A stretch of DNA of 64,000 nucleotides from Channa striata. Its lineage: Eukaryota; Chordata; Actinopteri; Anabantiformes; Channidae. Shown here piece by piece: positions 62,901 to 64,000 of the stretch. Location of the stretch: assembly GCA_033026295.1 (NCBI GenBank), contig CM065173.1:10540517-10604516 (forward strand), read 5' to 3'. The notes under the pieces were generated by a model that was not told the origin of the DNA, made no database searches, and saw only the letters and a program-made list of their open reading frames with translations. Position 1 is the stretch's first letter; each line of letters starts with the position of its first letter. The translations under genes were made by a program, and so were the position numbers.

Positions 62901-64000
62901 TCACATTTTATGCCATCAGCTGTGGGTAATGTGATACTGGCCAGAATCCCATTATCATCATAGTTATTATCGACCACTGCTGTGCAAGCACTACAAACAC
63001 TTAGTCTTAGTGACTGTCTTAGAGTTTGTACTCGGAGCCAGATGGAGATGTGAAATGAACAAAGGAGATCGTTAGAGGAATAGCTTTACTGGGCTTTTAG
63101 TGAAGGCTCTACTAGGTATTTCAAATGATATGAATATTTCAGGTCACAACATAATTTTAAGACAAATGGTTACAAAAAAATTAATGTATACAAGGAAAAG
63201 AACATAGGAAGCTTATAAAGGCAACGTGAAGATAGGAAGCATCTGCCCGCCATGTGGAATAAACTCATATGGAGACTCTGAGTTTGTCTTTTAATGTGAT
63301 TGGGGAAAAGAAACACAAATATGCAAACAGACAACACAGGGTTTCCAAACAGACGTAGGGCTCTTTTCCTTTGGCATAATTATTTTGGTATAATATAGTC
63401 TCAGATTGAAGTCTTTTTGTTTTTGACAGAAAATCAGTAAAATATTCTAATATTGTGACACGCGGGTATTGATCGTGACATTTAGCAGTTGTGAGATCTT
63501 CAGTAGTAGTGCCAGTACTGAATGCCTACACCTTTTTTCATGGGATGCTTTAGGGGAAGCCATCAAAGGCATTTGACAGTAAGAGCAGCAATAAATCAAA
63601 GGTTCTCATTAACACTAAACTCAGCTGACCTTCGATGTTTTCAGCGTAGATGTATTTCCTGTTAGATCAGGGAAAGTAAAACCTGCAGTGGTGTCTGTGA
63701 TGACTCCAGGAGACGTGCTCAGAGGAGGCACATAATCTGCTGAACTAATCCATTTGTGTACCTGATGCGAGGGAGTCCTACAAGAGGTTCGCAGAGCTCA
63801 GCTTGTGCCTGATATGAGCAGATACTTTGACATATGCCAGACAGAATATACAGTACACATATAAATGAATAATTTCAACTTGATTTCTCTTTATTAAAAC
63901 CAAATATACAGTTTAGATGCACAGTTGTAAGATGACAGTATAAACAAAAAAATGTAATGCGTGAAATTAATTTAAAGGTACTTTTTACCGTTTTCACCAA

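Larger units (their letters stand above)
62096..64000. other. Noncoding stretch to the window end
   Basis: No exon or RNA gene is recognised. It holds the candidate block at 62455-62640 and the hairpin at 62866-62900. Confidence 0.5.

Noticed and set aside
1..64000. Search for CRISPR arrays, operons, tRNA or rRNA genes and prokaryotic mobile elements
   Set aside because: None is present. The sequence has the texture and repeat content of vertebrate noncoding DNA.

Overview
This window is vertebrate nuclear DNA, almost certainly from a ray-finned (teleost) fish. It is A+T-rich and has no bacterial-style gene packing. It carries long dinucleotide microsatellites and remnants of repeat families familiar from teleost genomes: a tRNA-derived SINE-like repeat, Tc1-related fragments, a pogo-like DNA transposon and several other dispersed repeats. 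Family names come from recalled consensus patterns, not from a database search.

I find no protein-coding gene, rRNA or tRNA gene, or CRISPR array. The longest open frames (up to 150 codons) have low-complexity or incoherent translations, lack convincing splice contexts, and in several cases fall on repeats. The window is best read as intergenic (gene-desert) or long-intron DNA. Short, strongly diverged or untranslated exons cannot be excluded.

Layout: 1-5 kb holds two dispersed repeat fragments (978-1147, 1846-1922) and a palindromic Tc1-like remnant (4853-5075). 5-23 kb is mostly unique noncoding DNA with microsatellites, an old repeat at 15772-15944 and a possible conserved regulatory block near 18.1 kb. 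23-28 kb is the most repeat-rich part: a pyrimidine-rich retroelement-like remnant (23016-23765), a Tc1-related end fragment (24558-24672), a (TG)n tract, and a nearly complete non-autonomous pogo-like transposon (27026-28015) with terminal inverted repeats, TA target duplication and a frameshifted scrap of transposase. 28-39 kb is mostly unique sequence with candidate regulatory blocks. 39.5-45 kb has a SINE-like copy (39515-39764), a degenerate repeat (40540-40990), a Tc1-like end, a (CA)n tract and another repeat fragment. 45-64 kb is mostly unique, with a second SINE-like fragment (61947-62095), a perfect 14-bp-stem hairpin (62866-62900) and further candidate regulatory blocks.

No new multi-gene system is visible. 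The observations most worth checking are the pogo-like element and its internal repeats, the inverted Tc1-like transposase fragment, the hairpin near 62.9 kb, CTCF-like motifs on both sides of the pogo-like element, and blocks that look like conserved noncoding elements. Conservation cannot be measured from one sequence.
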